Assembly: GCF_900157365.1 (NCBI RefSeq) | Contig: NZ_FUEZ01000003.1 | Location: forward strand, 1,116,001 to 1,180,000 | From: Mycobacterium numidiamassiliense | GTDB lineage: Bacteria; Actinomycetota; Actinomycetes; Mycobacteriales; Mycobacteriaceae | Direction: 5' to 3' | Length of the DNA stretch: 64,000 bases | The notes under the pieces: generated by a model | Databases searched by the model: none | Seen by the model: only the letters and a program-made list of their open reading frames with translations | Told to the model about the DNA's origin: nothing | Translations under genes and position numbers: made by a program | In this document: piece by piece, positions 12,100-22,962 of the stretch | Layout of the letters: each line of letters begins with the position of its first letter | Position numbering within the stretch: position 1 is the stretch's first letter

Positions 12100-12360
12100 A
12101 TGCACCCACACTTTGCAGACGACGGCCGGCTCGACGCGCTAGCGATTCTCGACCGCGCAAATTCGGCCGCGGGCGTGGCCCACGTGCACGCTCTCGATGA
12201 CGGCGAGATCCTCGACATCCTGGGCGTCGTGTCTACCCGGACCGCACACTCTGACGTCGCGCTGAAGGTCGGACGGGTCAGGCGCTACCCGGGAACGCAC
12301 TGCCGGTCCTGCGGAGCCGAAGTGCACGACAATCCCGTGCGCGAGCTGGTGGCGCTGTAA
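12100..12360 (+). CDS. Hypothetical 86-residue protein with a CxxC
   Basis: The small predicted protein starts at ATG 12100 (MHPHFADDGRLDALAILDRA). Its C-terminal third has a CRSCGAEVH motif that could bind zinc or act in thiol chemistry, plus several histidines earlier in the chain. No membrane segment or signal is seen. It is convergent with the mmpL gene at 12374-15358, with a 13-base gap. I do not recognise the family. Confidence 0.5.
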   Translation: MHPHFADDGRLDALAILDRANSAAGVAHVHALDDGEILDILGVVSTRTAHSDVALKVGRVRRYPGTHCRSCGAEVHDNPVRELVAL

Positions 12361-12373
12361 CGAAGGGTGAGCG

Positions 12374-15358
12374 TCAGTAGTGCGGTGAGGTCACCGAGAA
12401 GCGATCGGTGTTGGCCGCCTCCCCGTTGGGCGACTGGACATTACGGTCCGGCTCTGGAGGCAACATGTACGCGCGGACGGCCGAACGCGAACCGTACGGG
12501 CGAAGCATCTGGCTGGCCGGGCGCGTGCGCACCGGGGTCGGCCACCAGAACCAGCGGCCCATCAGTGCAGCGACCGACGGCATCATGAACGACCGCACGA
12601 TCAACGTGTCGAACAACAGACCGAGAGCGATGGTGGTACCCACCTGCCCCATGACCCGCAGCGGGCTGATCGCAAACGTCGCCATGGTGGCGGCGAACAC
12701 CAGACCGGCAGACGTCACCACCGCGCCGGTGCCGGCCATCGACCGGATGATGCCGGTCCTGATTCCGGCATGGATCTCCTCTTTGAACCGGGAAACCAGC
12801 AGCAGGTTGTAGTCGGATCCCACCGCCAACAGCAAGATGACCGACATCGCCAGCACCATCCAGTGCAGTTCAATGCCCAGGATGTCCTGCCAGACCAGGA
12901 CCGAGAGGCCGAATGAGGCGCCCAACGACAGCAGCACCGTACCCACGATGGTGATCGCGGCGACCAGGCTGCGGGTGATGATCAACATGATGATGAGGAT
13001 CAGGCTGGCCGCCGATATCCCGGCGATCATCAGGTCGTATTTGGACCCGTCGCGCATGTCCTTGTAGACCGCGGCCGTACCGCCCAGCCAGATCTTGGAA
13101 CCCTCCAGTGGCGTTCCCTTGATGGCTTCCTTGGCCGCCAACTTGATCGGGTCGACGTGCGAAATGCCTTCGGGCGTCGCCGGAGGCACGTCATGGGAGA
13201 TGATGAAACGGGCGGCGTGGCCGTCGGGTGACAGGAACATCTTCAAACCGCGCTTGAAATCGGGGTTGTCGAAGACCTCCGGCGGAATGTAGAACGAGTC
13301 GTCGTTCTTGGCCGCGTCGAATGCCTGACCCATGGCGGTCGAGTTCTGGCTCATTACGTCCATCTGGTCGTACATCGAGTTCATCGAGCTGTGCATCGTC
13401 AGCATCATCTGCTTCATCGTCGTCATCGTCGCGATCATCGGCGGCATCTGGGCCAGCATCTGCGGCAGCAAGATGTCCAACTTGGAGATGTCGTCGGCAA
13501 GGCCCCCCAACTTCTCGACGAGCTGATCCAGACCGTCGAGTGCGTCCAGAATCGACCGCAGCGCCCAGCAGGACGGAATGTCGTAGCAATGCTTATCCCA
13601 GTAGAAGTAGCTGCGGATCGGACGGAAGAAGTCGTCGAAATTGGCGATCTCATCCCGCATTTGGCCGGTGATGTCCAGCATGTCGTGGGTGAGGCCACTC
13701 ATGTGATGCGTGAGCGCGGCCATCCGCGCGGTGATGTCGTACATCCGCTGCATCGTGTCGATGGAATCCTGCATCGCGTCGGCCTGCTTCAGCATGTCGG
13801 CCATCCGCTTCTTCATGTACTCCTGGTTTTCGACCTGCGTCGTGTTCTGCATGCTGATCTGGAACGGGATCGAGGTGTGCTCGATCGGCGCTCCAAGCGG
13901 CCGCGTGATCGTCTGGACGCGGGCGACGCCGGGGATGTGGAAGACGTTCCTGGCGATCCTGTCCAGTACCAACATGTTTGCCGGATTGCGCATGTCGTGA
14001 TCGGTCTCGATCATCAGCAGTTCCGGATTCATCCGCGCGTTGGAGAAGTGCCGCTCCGCGGCCTCATATCCGACGACGGCCTTCGTGCTGGGCGGCAGGT
14101 ACTGACGGTTGTCGTAGTTCGTCCGGTACCCGGGCAGCGCGAGTAGGCCGATGAGCGCGATGCCGATCGACACGGCCAGGATCGGCCCGGGCCACCGGAC
14201 GATGGCAGTACCCACCCGCCGCCAGCCGCGCGTCCGCATCGTGCGCTTGGGGTCGAACAGGTGAAAACGACTCCGACTCCCCACCGCCAATATCGCCGGG
14301 CCCAGTGTGAGCGCCGCCATGACGGCGACAAGCGTTCCCACCGCACACGGGACGCCGAGGCTCTGGAAATAAGGAAGGCGGGTGAAGCTGAGGCAATACA
14401 TCGCTCCGGCAATGGTCAGACCGGAGCCCAGCACCACGTGCGCGGTCCCGTGAAACATGGTGAAGAAGGCCTGTTCTCGGTCCTCGCCGAGCGATCGAGC
14501 CTCCTGATACCGGCCCAGCACGAAGATCGCGTAGTCGGTACTTGCCGCGATCACCATCAACACCAGCAGGTTCACGGCGAACGTCGACAGGCCGATGATT
14601 TCGTTGTCGGCCAGGAACGCGACAACCTGCCGCGCCGCGAACAGTTCGAGCACCACCATGAGCAGGGTGACGAACATGGTGACGAACGAGCGGTAGACCC
14701 ATAGCAACATCACGATGATCACGACGAAGGTGAGCAGGGTGACCAAGATGACGCCCTTGTCGCCGGCCGCCGACTGATCGGCGGTCAGCGCCGCCGCGCC
14801 GGTGACATAGACGTGGAGCCCGGGCGGCGGCGGCGTGTCTTCCACCAGCTTGCGGACCGCCCGCACGGACTCGTTGGCCCTGGTCTCGCCCTGGTTACCG
14901 CGCAGGTATATCTGCACGTAGGCGGCCTTACCGTCGGAGCTCTGCGAGCCGGCCGCCGTCAGCGGGTCGCCCCAGAAGTCCTGCACGTGCTCGACGTGCG
15001 TCGTGTCGGCCTCGAGCTTCCTGACCAGCCCGTCGTAGTAGTGGTGCGCGTCGTCGCCAAGCGGCTTGTCGCCCTCCAGGACGACCATGACGTTGCTGTC
15101 GCTGTCGAACTCGTTGAACACCTTGCCGACGCGCTGCGTCGCCTTCATCGATGCCGCCTCTTTCGGGCTCATCGGCACCGTGTGCGCCTTGCCGACCGTT
15201 TCCAGGTCGGGGACGAACATGCTCAGGCACACCACCAGCCCGACCCAGCCCAGGACGATCAGCCCGGCGAATTTGTAGACGTTCTTCGCAAAGAACGGCA
15301 TGTGCGGGAGCCCGACGGCGTCGTTTTTACCGACATGCACGTCACCGTTGGTACTCAT
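12374..15358 (-). CDS. MmpL family RND transporter (additional copy, paired with mmpS)
   Basis: The 994-residue RND transporter is of the MmpL4/MmpL5 type that exports siderophores or lipids. It has the usual 12 membrane helices in two halves. Family motifs [20 protein letters not shown] and [20 protein letters not shown] are present. A long periplasmic helical hairpin, unusually rich in methionine (runs such as [20 protein letters not shown]), lies in the second large loop. The cysteine pair CYDIPSC is conserved with MmpL4. ATG 15358 overlaps the mmpS stop (ATGA), so they form one transport unit. The sequence is clearly distinct from the mmpL4-like gene at 16959, so this is a separate paralogue; its substrate is unknown. 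Confidence 0.92.
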   Translation of the reverse strand: MSTNGDVHVGKNDAVGLPHMPFFAKNVYKFAGLIVLGWVGLVVCLSMFVPDLETVGKAHTVPMSPKEAASMKATQRVGKVFNEFDSDSNVMVVLEGDKPLGDDAHHYYDGLVRKLEADTTHVEHVQDFWGDPLTAAGSQSSDGKAAYVQIYLRGNQGETRANESVRAVRKLVEDTPPPPGLHVYVTGAAALTADQSAAGDKGVILVTLLTFVVIIVMLLWVYRSFVTMFVTLLMVVLELFAARQVVAFLADNEIIGLSTFAVNLLVLMVIAASTDYAIFVLGRYQEARSLGEDREQAFFTMFHGTAHVVLGSGLTIAGAMYCLSFTRLPYFQSLGVPCAVGTLVAVMAALTLGPAILAVGSRSRFHLFDPKRTMRTRGWRRVGTAIVRWPGPILAVSIGIALIGLLALPGYRTNYDNRQYLPPSTKAVVGYEAAERHFSNARMNPELLMIETDHDMRNPANMLVLDRIARNVFHIPGVARVQTITRPLGAPIEHTSIPFQISMQNTTQVENQEYMKKRMADMLKQADAMQDSIDTMQRMYDITARMAALTHHMSGLTHDMLDITGQMRDEIANFDDFFRPIRSYFYWDKHCYDIPSCWALRSILDALDGLDQLVEKLGGLADDISKLDILLPQMLAQMPPMIATMTTMKQMMLTMHSSMNSMYDQMDVMSQNSTAMGQAFDAAKNDDSFYIPPEVFDNPDFKRGLKMFLSPDGHAARFIISHDVPPATPEGISHVDPIKLAAKEAIKGTPLEGSKIWLGGTAAVYKDMRDGSKYDLMIAGISAASLILIIMLIITRSLVAAITIVGTVLLSLGASFGLSVLVWQDILGIELHWMVLAMSVILLLAVGSDYNLLLVSRFKEEIHAGIRTGIIRSMAGTGAVVTSAGLVFAATMATFAISPLRVMGQVGTTIALGLLFDTLIVRSFMMPSVAALMGRWFWWPTPVRTRPASQMLRPYGSRSAVRAYMLPPEPDRNVQSPNGEAANTDRFSVTSPHY

Positions 15359-15798
15359 GCAGACTTCACTATGCAAAAGGTTTCAGCGTTCACTCCGGTG
15401 ATCGACCTTTCGTCCTTGACTACGTCGTTCACGATGATCTGGCAGCCGATCTGGTCTCCCTCGGTCTGCGCGACGACGTTCACGCTCACCGACGGCAGCG
15501 TCGTGGTGACCGAAAGCGTCCAGGGCAGCGGTACGTTGTCTATCCGCCGCGGCTGGGCATTGATGTCCAGATAGTTGATGTTCGCGGTGGCCCCGGACCC
15601 GTAGACCTTGTAGACCACGTGCTTTGGGTTGAACGGCTTGATGTCGTCGAGGCTGCTGCTGCCGATCCCTCGCGTGTCGTGATCGCCGAAAAACGAGCGG
15701 AGACGAAGGACGACGAACCCCGCCACCGCGATAACTGCGGCGATGACGAATACGATCCACATCTTCTTCACCGTGTTGGCAACGGCAACCTTCGCCAC
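15355..15798 (-). CDS. MmpS family membrane-anchored accessory protein
   Basis: The 147-residue protein has a single N-terminal membrane anchor (around residues 13-31) and a periplasmic beta-sandwich with MmpS hallmarks. These are [59 protein letters not shown] and the C-terminal TFCIVKSA. Two cysteines probably form the conserved disulfide. GTG 15798 has GGAAGG 8 bases upstream, which fixes the start. MmpS partners MmpL in export, and this gene overlaps the mmpL gene by 4 bases. Confidence 0.92.
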   Translation of the reverse strand: MAKVAVANTVKKMWIVFVIAAVIAVAGFVVLRLRSFFGDHDTRGIGSSSLDDIKPFNPKHVVYKVYGSGATANINYLDINAQPRRIDNVPLPWTLSVTTTLPSVSVNVVAQTEGDQIGCQIIVNDVVKDERSITGVNAETFCIVKSA

Positions 15799-15802
15799 CC
15801 AA

Positions 15803-15988
15803 TTACCTTCCGCTAATCGGGCGCCCGGACGCCCGCTCGATCGCACCAGCCATCCCGGCCATCTGGCGCTGGCCTGGGATGCTTTGGAGCGCTAAGTATC
15901 CTTGACAGATCGGCGCCATGGCGCGCCCTGCGGCCTGGGCAGACGTAAGCACGCCCACCTGATGCATGCCAATCTCTTTTCTGCTCAT
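15803..15988 (-). CDS. Possible small protein coupled to the TetR gene
   Basis: A 61-codon frame starts at ATG 15988, overlapping the TetR stop (ATGA), and ends 4 bases before the mmpS start, so it would fill the gap between the two genes exactly. The product (MSRKEIGMHQVGVLTSAQAA at its start) has no membrane segment or known motif. The tight coupling is the only support. It may be spurious. Confidence 0.35.
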   Translation of the reverse strand: MSRKEIGMHQVGVLTSAQAAGRAMAPICQGYLALQSIPGQRQMAGMAGAIERASGRPISGR

Positions 15989-16653
15989 GGCGATTCGGAA
16001 ACGAGGCCGATGCACGTGGCGGTCAATAGTCGGGTCAGCGCGGAGGCAAAGTCGATGTTCCACTCGGGCGGCAGCACCTCAGGCTCGTTCGAGTAGGCGT
16101 CGGTGAGCCGCTCCGGCGGGTTGGCGATCTGCCAGAAAGCCGCGCCCAACGAGTAGGCGGCAATGAGGATGTCGAAGGCACCGCTGCGGCCAAGCGCGGG
16201 CAGCGCACGCTCGACCGCATCGGCGACCGCGACCGCGGCCGCACTGATGGTCCGCCTGATTTCGACCACCCGCTCGATGCGCACTTCATGCTCGAGGTGC
16301 AGGTGCAGGTTGGCGAGCAGGTCGCAAAACAGCGTGTCGGCCGCCAGGGCGTTGGCCAACGTCTCGGCCACCTGCGCCGGCGACCTGGGTCCAGACTCGG
16401 CCAACTCCGCGCACACCGTTTCCGAGAAGCGCACCCATCCCTCGGCCGCAAGGTGCATCAGCACCTCTTTGTGCGACGAGAAGTAGCGGCGCACCGCGGA
16501 GTAGTGAATACCGGCGCGGCCCGCGACGGCGGTCAGCGTGACCGACGTGACGCCGCTTTCGACGGCCAGTGACCGCGCGGCCTCGACGAGTGCCGCCGCA
16601 CGTCGGCGCTTGTTCTCCGCGGTGCGGGCGCGCTGGAACGTGAGTTGCGCCAC
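15985..16653 (-). CDS. TetR family regulator of the mmp locus (Rv0452 type)
   Basis: This 222-residue TetR-type repressor starts at GTG 16653 (VAQLTFQRARTAENKRRRAA). The helix-turn-helix occupies about residues 18-65 (VTSVTLTAVAGRAGIHYSAV, then RRYFSSHKEVL). The C-terminal ligand domain is helical and rich in leucine. In M. tuberculosis the orthologue sits divergent from mmpS4-mmpL4. Here it is divergent from the mmpL4-like gene but also heads the minus-strand mmpS-mmpL pair, so it may control both. Operator-like repeats lie just upstream of its start. Confidence 0.9.
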   Translation of the reverse strand: MAQLTFQRARTAENKRRRAAALVEAARSLAVESGVTSVTLTAVAGRAGIHYSAVRRYFSSHKEVLMHLAAEGWVRFSETVCAELAESGPRSPAQVAETLANALAADTLFCDLLANLHLHLEHEVRIERVVEIRRTISAAAVAVADAVERALPALGRSGAFDILIAAYSLGAAFWQIANPPERLTDAYSNEPEVLPPEWNIDFASALTRLLTATCIGLVSESP

Positions 16654-16958
16654 GGGCCAGAGGATAACGCACATCACGTGATTTGTATAACGCACACTAT
16701 GTGATTTGCACGGGCCCCATCGACGTGCCCCGTTCAGCGTTACGCACGCGATATGCGTTACTTCCCGCAAAAGGCTTAGGGTAGCCTTTGTAGTACTTAC
16801 TTGGCGCCGACGTGGCGATCTCAATTAGCATCCGGGGGCGGACGACGCACGGTCCGGCAGCCGAACGCCGACCGGTGAAAGGGATTCGGAATTTCTAGGC
16901 TTCTGGCGCGATATTGGGCTGGCTGCCGGTTCCCGGCGGGCGGCCTGGTGGCATATCC
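16654..16958. promoter_or_regulatory. Divergent TetR/mmpL4 control region with three operator-like sites and an iron-box-like palindrome
   Basis: Two 22-bp near-identical direct repeats lie at 16664-16685 and 16687-16708. Both begin ATAACGCACA and end GTGATTTG, differing only in the 4 central bases. A third related site at 16739-16761 is an inverted repeat (GTTACGCA, 7-base spacer, TGCGTTAC). These are probable TetR operators. At 16770-16789 a perfect inverted repeat, AAAGGCT / AGCCTTT with a 6-base spacer, contains TTAGGGTAGCCT, which matches the left half of the IdeR iron box. There is no gene in this stretch. Confidence 0.6.
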
Positions 16959-19850
16959 GTGAGAACACAATTCGCCAACGACGCGCCTCCCCACGCCCAT
17001 AACGAGCGGCCCCGCCTCGCCAGGCTGATTCATCGTCTCGCGATACCGATCATCCTGGGCTGGCTAGGGATCATCGTCCTCATGAGCACCGCGCTCCCAC
17101 CACTGGAAGTGGTCGGGGCCCAGCGAGCGGTCTCGCTGAGTCCCGACGATGCACCATCGTTCAAGTCGATGCGGCACATCGGCAAAGTGTTCAACGAAGG
17201 AAATTCGGACAGCACGGCGATGATCGTCGTGGAGGGCGATCAACCCCTCGGCGATGACGCCCACAAGTTCTACGACGGCATGATTCGCAAGTTGCGCGAC
17301 GATACGAAACACGTCCAGCACATCCAGGACTGGTGGGGCGATCCGCTCACCGCGGCCGGCGCGCTGAGCAATGACAGCAAAGCCGTGATCGTCCAGGTGA
17401 ATCTCGCCGGCAACCAGGGCGAGGCGCTGGCCAACGATTCCGTCGAAGCGGTGCGCAAAATCGTCGACAGCACGCCGCCACCGCCCGGGGTCAAGGTCTG
17501 GATCACCGGGGCCTCGGCGCTGGCCTCCGATACCCGCCAGGCCGGCGACAAATCCACGGCCCTGATCACCCTGGTGTCGGTCGGGGTGGTCTGCCTCATG
17601 TTGATGCTCGTCTACCGCTCGATTTTCACCGTGATCCTGCTGCTGCTCACGGTCGGGATCGAATTATCGGCTGCCCGTGGCATTGTCGCCGCGATCGGCG
17701 AAACGGGTGCTATCGGCCTCACCACGTTTGCGATCAGCCTGCTCACTTCGCTGGCGATCGCGGCGGGAACCGACTACGGGATATTCCTCGTCGGGCGGTA
17801 TCAGGAAGCCCGGCAGGCCGGTGAGGACAAGGAAGCCGCGTTCTACACGATGTACCGCGGGACCGCGCATGTCATCTTGGGTTCCGGATTGACGATTGCC
17901 GGGGCTATGTTCTGCCTCAACTTCGCGCGGATGCCGTCGTTTCACACGCTGGGCATCCCGTGCGCGGCGGGACTGGTGATGGCCATCGCGGTGGCGCTCA
18001 CGCTGGGGCCGGCGGTTGTGGCCGTCGGCAGCCGTTTCGGCCTGTTCGAGCCGAAGCGAAAGCTGCAGTTCCGCGGCTGGCGCAGGATTGGCACGGCGAT
18101 CGTCCGGTGGCCGGGACCCATCCTCGTCGCGAGCTTGTCCGTGGCGTTGGTCGGACTGCTCACCCTGCCCGGTTACCGGCCCAGCTACAACGACCGGGCC
18201 TATTTACCGCAGTCCATTCCCGCCAATCAGGGATTCGCGGCCGCCGATCGCCACTTCTCCCCGGCCCGGATGAAGCCCGAAATCCTCATGATCGAGTCAG
18301 ACCACGACCTGCGAAACCCGGCTGACTTTCTCATCCTGAACAAGGTGGCGAAGGCCCTCATCGAAATTCCGGGAATATCCCGGGTACAAGCGATTACCCG
18401 GCCCGACGGGACGCCGATGCAACACACCACCCTGCCATTCCTGATGAGCATGCAACAAGCCTTTCAGCAGCAGACGCTGAAGTTTCAGGAAACCCGGATG
18501 GAGGACCTGCTCACGCAGGCTGAGGACCTCGCCAGGTTGCAGCAGTTGATGCAGGGCATGTACAACCTGTTGCAGGAGCTCAATGCGATTACCCACAACA
18601 CGGTCGTCGTCACGCACCAAATGGAAGAAAAAACGGACGATTTGCGCGATCACATCGCGGATTTCGAGGATTTTTTCCGGCCGCTTCGAAGCTATTTCTA
18701 CTGGGAAAAGCACTGCTTTGATATACCCATTTGTTTCTCGATAAGATCCATCTTTGATTCCCTCGACAGCATTGACGGAATCACGGAGAAGTTTCACGCG
18801 CTGGTGGGAAATCTCGACCAGCTCGACGCGCTGATGCCGCAGTTGACGGCGCAGCTTCTGCCGCAGATCGCCATCATGGGGTCCATGCGGACCATGCTGC
18901 TGAGCATGCACAGCACCATGTCCGGCGTCTTCGGTCAGATGGACAGCGCGGCCGATAACTCAACGGCCATGGGGCACGCGTTCGATGGCGCCAAGAACGA
19001 CGACTCGTTCTACCTACCGCCCGACGTCTTCAAGAACAAAGACTTCAAGCGGGCCATGAACAGCTTCCTGTCGGCAGACGGACATGCGGCCCGGTTCATT
19101 ATTTTGCACCGGGGAGACCCCGCCACATCCGAGGGCATGGCAAGCGTCGATGCCATTCACACCGCCGCCGAAGAGGCGTTGAAGGTGACTCCCCTGGAGA
19201 ACGCCAAGATCTATCTCTACGGCACGGCAGCCGTATTCAAAGATTTCTCCCAGGGCGCTGCGTTCGATCTGCTGATCGCCGGAATCTCTTCGCTGTGCCT
19301 GGTTTTCGTCATCATGCTGATCCTCGTCCGAGCCCTCGTCGCCGCTGCCGTCATCGTAGGGACGGTCGCGCTGTCCCTGGGTGCTTCGTTCGGGTTGTCC
19401 GTGCTGGTTTGGCAGTACCTGCTCGGCACTCCGTTGCACTGGCTGGTGCTGGCGATGTCCGTCATCGTGTTGCTGGCGGTGGGATCTGACTACAACCTGC
19501 TGTTGGTCTCCCGATTCCGAGAGGAGATCCATGCCGGATTGAACACCGGCATCATTCGCTCGATGGGCGGCACCGGCAAGGTCGTGACCAACGCCGGACT
19601 GGTGTTCGCGTTCACGATGGCATCCATGGTCGTCGGCGAGCTACGAATTATCGCCCAGGTGGGCACCACGATCGGCCTCGGTCTGATATTCGACACGTTG
19701 ATTGTCCGCGCGTTCATGACACCGTCCATCGCGGCGTTGCTGGGTCGCTGGTTCTGGTGGCCGCTGCGGGTACGCCCCCGGCCGGCCAGTTCGTTGCTTC
19801 GGACGATGGGGCCCCGCCCGTGGGTTCGTGCACTGATCCACAGCGAGTAG
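16959..19850 (+). CDS. mmpL4: MmpL4-like RND transporter
   Basis: This 963-residue RND exporter starts at GTG 16959, where [11 protein letters not shown] aligns with the MmpL4 N-terminus; GGTGG lies 7 bases upstream. It has twelve membrane helices, the proton-relay segments [21 protein letters not shown] and [20 protein letters not shown], and a periplasmic coiled-coil hairpin around residues 490-560. The cysteine pair HCFDIPIC is present. Position (divergent from the Rv0452-type TetR) and sequence make it the MmpL4 orthologue, expected to export mycobactin/carboxymycobactin. Oddly, no mmpS gene precedes it, although MmpL4 normally works with MmpS4. Confidence 0.88.
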   Translation: MRTQFANDAPPHAHNERPRLARLIHRLAIPIILGWLGIIVLMSTALPPLEVVGAQRAVSLSPDDAPSFKSMRHIGKVFNEGNSDSTAMIVVEGDQPLGDDAHKFYDGMIRKLRDDTKHVQHIQDWWGDPLTAAGALSNDSKAVIVQVNLAGNQGEALANDSVEAVRKIVDSTPPPPGVKVWITGASALASDTRQAGDKSTALITLVSVGVVCLMLMLVYRSIFTVILLLLTVGIELSAARGIVAAIGETGAIGLTTFAISLLTSLAIAAGTDYGIFLVGRYQEARQAGEDKEAAFYTMYRGTAHVILGSGLTIAGAMFCLNFARMPSFHTLGIPCAAGLVMAIAVALTLGPAVVAVGSRFGLFEPKRKLQFRGWRRIGTAIVRWPGPILVASLSVALVGLLTLPGYRPSYNDRAYLPQSIPANQGFAAADRHFSPARMKPEILMIESDHDLRNPADFLILNKVAKALIEIPGISRVQAITRPDGTPMQHTTLPFLMSMQQAFQQQTLKFQETRMEDLLTQAEDLARLQQLMQGMYNLLQELNAITHNTVVVTHQMEEKTDDLRDHIADFEDFFRPLRSYFYWEKHCFDIPICFSIRSIFDSLDSIDGITEKFHALVGNLDQLDALMPQLTAQLLPQIAIMGSMRTMLLSMHSTMSGVFGQMDSAADNSTAMGHAFDGAKNDDSFYLPPDVFKNKDFKRAMNSFLSADGHAARFIILHRGDPATSEGMASVDAIHTAAEEALKVTPLENAKIYLYGTAAVFKDFSQGAAFDLLIAGISSLCLVFVIMLILVRALVAAAVIVGTVALSLGASFGLSVLVWQYLLGTPLHWLVLAMSVIVLLAVGSDYNLLLVSRFREEIHAGLNTGIIRSMGGTGKVVTNAGLVFAFTMASMVVGELRIIAQVGTTIGLGLIFDTLIVRAFMTPSIAALLGRWFWWPLRVRPRPASSLLRTMGPRPWVRALIHSE

Positions 19851-19868
19851 CCAAGTTGGCACGCGCGC

Positions 19869-19896
19869 CCGTCTTTGACTCCGGCCACTACGAATA
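19869..19896 (+). promoter_or_regulatory. Possible SigK-type promoter for the DipZ-like gene
   Basis: CCGTCT at 19869-19874 and CGAATA at 19891-19896 are separated by 16 bases, which resembles the CCATCC / CGAAT pattern I recall for SigK promoters. The ATG at 19903 would lie at or next to the transcription start. No ribosome binding site precedes it, consistent with a leaderless mRNA. Tentative. Confidence 0.3.
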
Positions 19897-19902
19897 CCAA
19901 CA

Positions 19903-21630
19903 ATGCACACCATCGTCCTGATCGGATTTCTCGGTGGCCTGATCACCGGCATCTCGCCGTGCGTCTTGCCTGTGCTGCCGGTGATCTTCCTGTCCGGCGC
20001 GGAGCACACCCGCGGTTTGCGTTCGGCCGCGCGACCGTATCTGGTGATCGCCGGCCTGGTGTGCAGCTTCAGCCTGGCCACGCTGGTTGGGTCCGCGTTG
20101 CTGACGGCATTGCATCTGCCCCAGGACGCGATCCGGTGGACTGCCCTGGTGGTGCTGACGCTCATCGGCCTGGGCTTGATCTTCCCGCCGGTGCAACACG
20201 TGATCGAGCGGCCGTTCGCCCGCATTCCGCTACGCGAAACGAAAAGCGGCACAGACGGTTTCGGTCTTGGCCTAACGCTGGGCGCGCTGTATGTGCCGTG
20301 CGCGGGACCGGTGCTGGCCGCGATCGTGGTCGCCGGCGGCACGGAATCCATCGGCCCGGGGACTCTCGTGTTGACCGCGGCGTTCGCCGTGGGCAACGCG
20401 CTGCCGTTGTTGGCTTTCGCGGTGGCCGGCCAGCGCGTCGCCGAACGCGTCTCGGCATTCCGCCGTCGGCAGCGGGCCATTCAAGTCGCCGGCGGAATCA
20501 TGATGATCGTGCTGGCCGTGGGACTGGTCTTCAACCTGCCCGCGACGCTGCAGCGCGCCATCCCCGACTACACGACGGCGATGCAGAACCGGCTCGGGGC
20601 CAACGAAATCCAGCGCACGCTCAACGCGGGCAGCACGCCGAGTCCGGCCGCGGACAGTGCGCTGCAGCTCAACCCGGACCACACCGGCAACGGGCAATTG
20701 AGCGACTGCACCGAAGGCTCTGCCCAGCTGCAACAGTGCGGGCCGGCCCCCGCAATCACCGGCATCACCGGATGGCTCAACACCCCGGACGGCAAACCGC
20801 TCGACGCCGCGTCGGTGCGGGGCAAGGTGGTCCTGATCGACTTCTGGGCCTACTCGTGCATCAACTGCCAACGCGCCATCCCGCACGTCGTCGATTGGTA
20901 CAACCGGTATCGCGACAGCGGATTCGTGGCGATCGGGGTACACACCCCCGAGTACGCCTTCGAGCATGTTGCGGGCAACGTCGCCAGCGGCGCCGCCGCG
21001 TTGCACATCGACTACCCCGTCGCGCTGGACAACGACTACGCCACCTGGAACAGCTTCCAGAACCTCTACTGGCCCGCCGAGTACCTGATCGATGCCAACG
21101 GAGTCGTCCGGCACACCAAGTTCGGCGAGGGTGACTACGACGGCACCGACAAGCTGATCCGGCAGTTGCTGACCGACGCCAAACCTGGCGTCCGGCTACC
21201 CAGTTCGGTGAACTCGGTCGACACCACACCACAGACCGGCCTCACGCCCGAGACCTACTTGGGGGCCGGCAAGGCCACGAACTACGGCGGCGACGGCGCA
21301 TACAAGGCCGGCCCTGCCGGCTTCAGCTTCCCCGCCAACCTCGCTGACGACAAGTTCGCGTTGCGCGGGCGCTGGACCCTGGACGACGAAGCGGTGACCG
21401 CGGACAGCGACGATGCCGCGATCCGGTTGAACTACACGGCCAAAGACGTGTTCGTCGTCGTCGCCGGTAGCGGCACCATCACCGTGACCCGAGACGGAAA
21501 GACGACCGCGACACCGATCAGCGGGCCGCCGACCCTGCATCAGATCGTGGCCGATTCCACCGCGCACCGCGATCAGCTCGACCTGCAGATCGGCAAAGGA
21601 CTCCAAGTGTTTTCGTTTACCTTCGGCTAG
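19903..21630 (+). CDS. DipZ-like thiol redox protein (CcdA membrane domain + thioredoxin-like + C-terminal domain)
   Basis: The 575-residue fusion protein probably carries electrons across the membrane to extracytoplasmic thiols. Residues 1-215 are a CcdA/DsbD-type membrane domain with the reactive cysteines in SPCVLP (C20) and VPCAGP (C133). After a linker, a TlpA-like thioredoxin fold carries CINC (C319, C322) in [20 protein letters not shown]. Residues 430-575 form a beta-rich domain like the C-terminus of DipZ. It lies 42 bases upstream of sigK. In M. tuberculosis dipZ is instead in the SigK-controlled mpt70/mpt83 locus. Confidence 0.9.
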   Translation: MHTIVLIGFLGGLITGISPCVLPVLPVIFLSGAEHTRGLRSAARPYLVIAGLVCSFSLATLVGSALLTALHLPQDAIRWTALVVLTLIGLGLIFPPVQHVIERPFARIPLRETKSGTDGFGLGLTLGALYVPCAGPVLAAIVVAGGTESIGPGTLVLTAAFAVGNALPLLAFAVAGQRVAERVSAFRRRQRAIQVAGGIMMIVLAVGLVFNLPATLQRAIPDYTTAMQNRLGANEIQRTLNAGSTPSPAADSALQLNPDHTGNGQLSDCTEGSAQLQQCGPAPAITGITGWLNTPDGKPLDAASVRGKVVLIDFWAYSCINCQRAIPHVVDWYNRYRDSGFVAIGVHTPEYAFEHVAGNVASGAAALHIDYPVALDNDYATWNSFQNLYWPAEYLIDANGVVRHTKFGEGDYDGTDKLIRQLLTDAKPGVRLPSSVNSVDTTPQTGLTPETYLGAGKATNYGGDGAYKAGPAGFSFPANLADDKFALRGRWTLDDEAVTADSDDAAIRLNYTAKDVFVVVAGSGTITVTRDGKTTATPISGPPTLHQIVADSTAHRDQLDLQIGKGLQVFSFTFG

Positions 21631-21672
21631 CGCGCCGACGACCACCACGGATTAAGGGCGATAGGCTGGCGA

Positions 21673-22239
21673 ATGATGACGGAACTGACGCACCCGAGCA
21701 GCAACCTGGATGCGTTGCTGCGTCGGGTGGCGGCCGGGGACGCCGAGGCCTTCGCGGCCGTCTACGACCTCACCAAGAGCCGGGTGTTCGGCCTGGTGAT
21801 ACGGGTACTACGGGATGCCGGCTATAGCGAAGAGACCACCCAGGAGGTCTACCTCGAGATCTGGCGGACGGCAGCCGAGTACAACCCGGCAAAAGGGTCC
21901 GCCCTGTCCTGGATGCTGACCATGGCACACCGGCGGGCCATCGACCGGGTGCGTTCCGAGCAAGCGGGCAGCCGTCGGGAATCCCGTTACGGCGCAGCCA
22001 ATGTCGACCCGGCCAGTGATGTCGTCGCCGACTCCGCGATCGCAGGCGACGAGCACCGTCGGGTGGCCGAATGCCTGGAGGGGTTGACCGACGCGCAGCG
22101 GCAGTGCATCGAGCTGGCCTACTACGGGGGCCTGACGTATACCGAAGTCTCGCAGCGGTTGGCCGCTAATTTGTCGACGATCAAATCGCGCATCCGCGAC
22201 GCGCTGCGCGGGTTACGCAACTGCCTGGATGTGTCATGA
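21673..22239 (+). CDS. sigK: ECF sigma factor SigK
   Basis: This 188-residue ECF sigma factor has region 2 at about residues 18-90 ([20 protein letters not shown], then [12 protein letters not shown]) and region 4 at about 128-180 ([20 protein letters not shown]). It overlaps the next gene by 4 bases (ATGA). SigK drives mpt70, mpt83 and dipZ in the M. tuberculosis complex and is held by the membrane anti-sigma factor RskA. The start could be ATG 21673 or the next ATG at 21676. Confidence 0.94.
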   Translation: MMTELTHPSSNLDALLRRVAAGDAEAFAAVYDLTKSRVFGLVIRVLRDAGYSEETTQEVYLEIWRTAAEYNPAKGSALSWMLTMAHRRAIDRVRSEQAGSRRESRYGAANVDPASDVVADSAIAGDEHRRVAECLEGLTDAQRQCIELAYYGGLTYTEVSQRLAANLSTIKSRIRDALRGLRNCLDVS

Positions 22240-22943
22240 CCGAGCCCAACGACTTCGAATTGACCGAGCTGGCCGCTCCGTACGCGCTGCACGCCGTGTC
22301 CGACGCCGAGCGCGCCGACATCGACCGCAGGGTCGCGGCCGCGCCGCCCGCGGTGGCGGCGGCCTTCGCCGACGAAGTTCGTGCCGTCCGGGAGACGATG
22401 GCGGCGCTGTCGGCGTCGACCACCGCCGAGCCTCCCGCACACCTGCGAGCCAGCGTGCTGGCCCTGGCGAAACCCGACGAGGTCGCCGCTAAGCGGAAAA
22501 TGCGCTGGCGCACAACGCTTTTGGTGTCCGTCGCGGCGACGATTGTGGCGGGACTGACGGCGTTGGGTGTCCAAGTGCTGTTGCGACCGGCGGCGACGCC
22601 GTCGCTGGCCCAACAGGTCATGTCGGCATCGGATGCGCGGAAGGTATCCAGCCCGCTGGGCGGCGGGACGGCCACGGTGACGTTCTCCCACAACCGCAAC
22701 GCGGGCGTGCTGGTGATGGACAACGTGCCGCCGCCGGCCCAGGGCACCGTCTATCAGATGTGGTTGATCGGCGCTAACGGCCCGACTTCGGCCGGCACCA
22801 TGGGGCCCGCGGCCGTCACGCCCTCGACGACGGCGACGCTGGCCAACCTCGGAACGTCGACCGCGCTGGCGTTCACCGTCGAACCCGGGAGCGGGTCACC
22901 GCAGCCGACGACGAAGATATTGGCCGAGTTACCGCTCAGCTAG
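22236..22943 (+). CDS. rskA: Anti-sigma-K factor RskA
   Basis: This 235-residue membrane-spanning anti-sigma factor has an N-terminal cytoplasmic domain (residues 1-90, including [20 protein letters not shown]) that would bind SigK. One membrane helix follows at about 93-116, then an extracytoplasmic domain ([20 protein letters not shown]). RskA is released by regulated proteolysis in the known system. It is coupled by ATGA to sigK. No truncation or frameshift is visible, so the switch should be functional. Confidence 0.93.
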   Translation: MTEPNDFELTELAAPYALHAVSDAERADIDRRVAAAPPAVAAAFADEVRAVRETMAALSASTTAEPPAHLRASVLALAKPDEVAAKRKMRWRTTLLVSVAATIVAGLTALGVQVLLRPAATPSLAQQVMSASDARKVSSPLGGGTATVTFSHNRNAGVLVMDNVPPPAQGTVYQMWLIGANGPTSAGTMGPAAVTPSTTATLANLGTSTALAFTVEPGSGSPQPTTKILAELPLS

Positions 22944-22962
22944 TGGACCACCGGCTTCCGCG

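Noticed and set aside
13350..13500. Repeated ATG/CAT triplets inside the minus-strand mmpL gene, looking like a simple repeat
   Set aside because: They encode a methionine-rich stretch of the periplasmic helical hairpin in frame, not a DNA-level tandem repeat.
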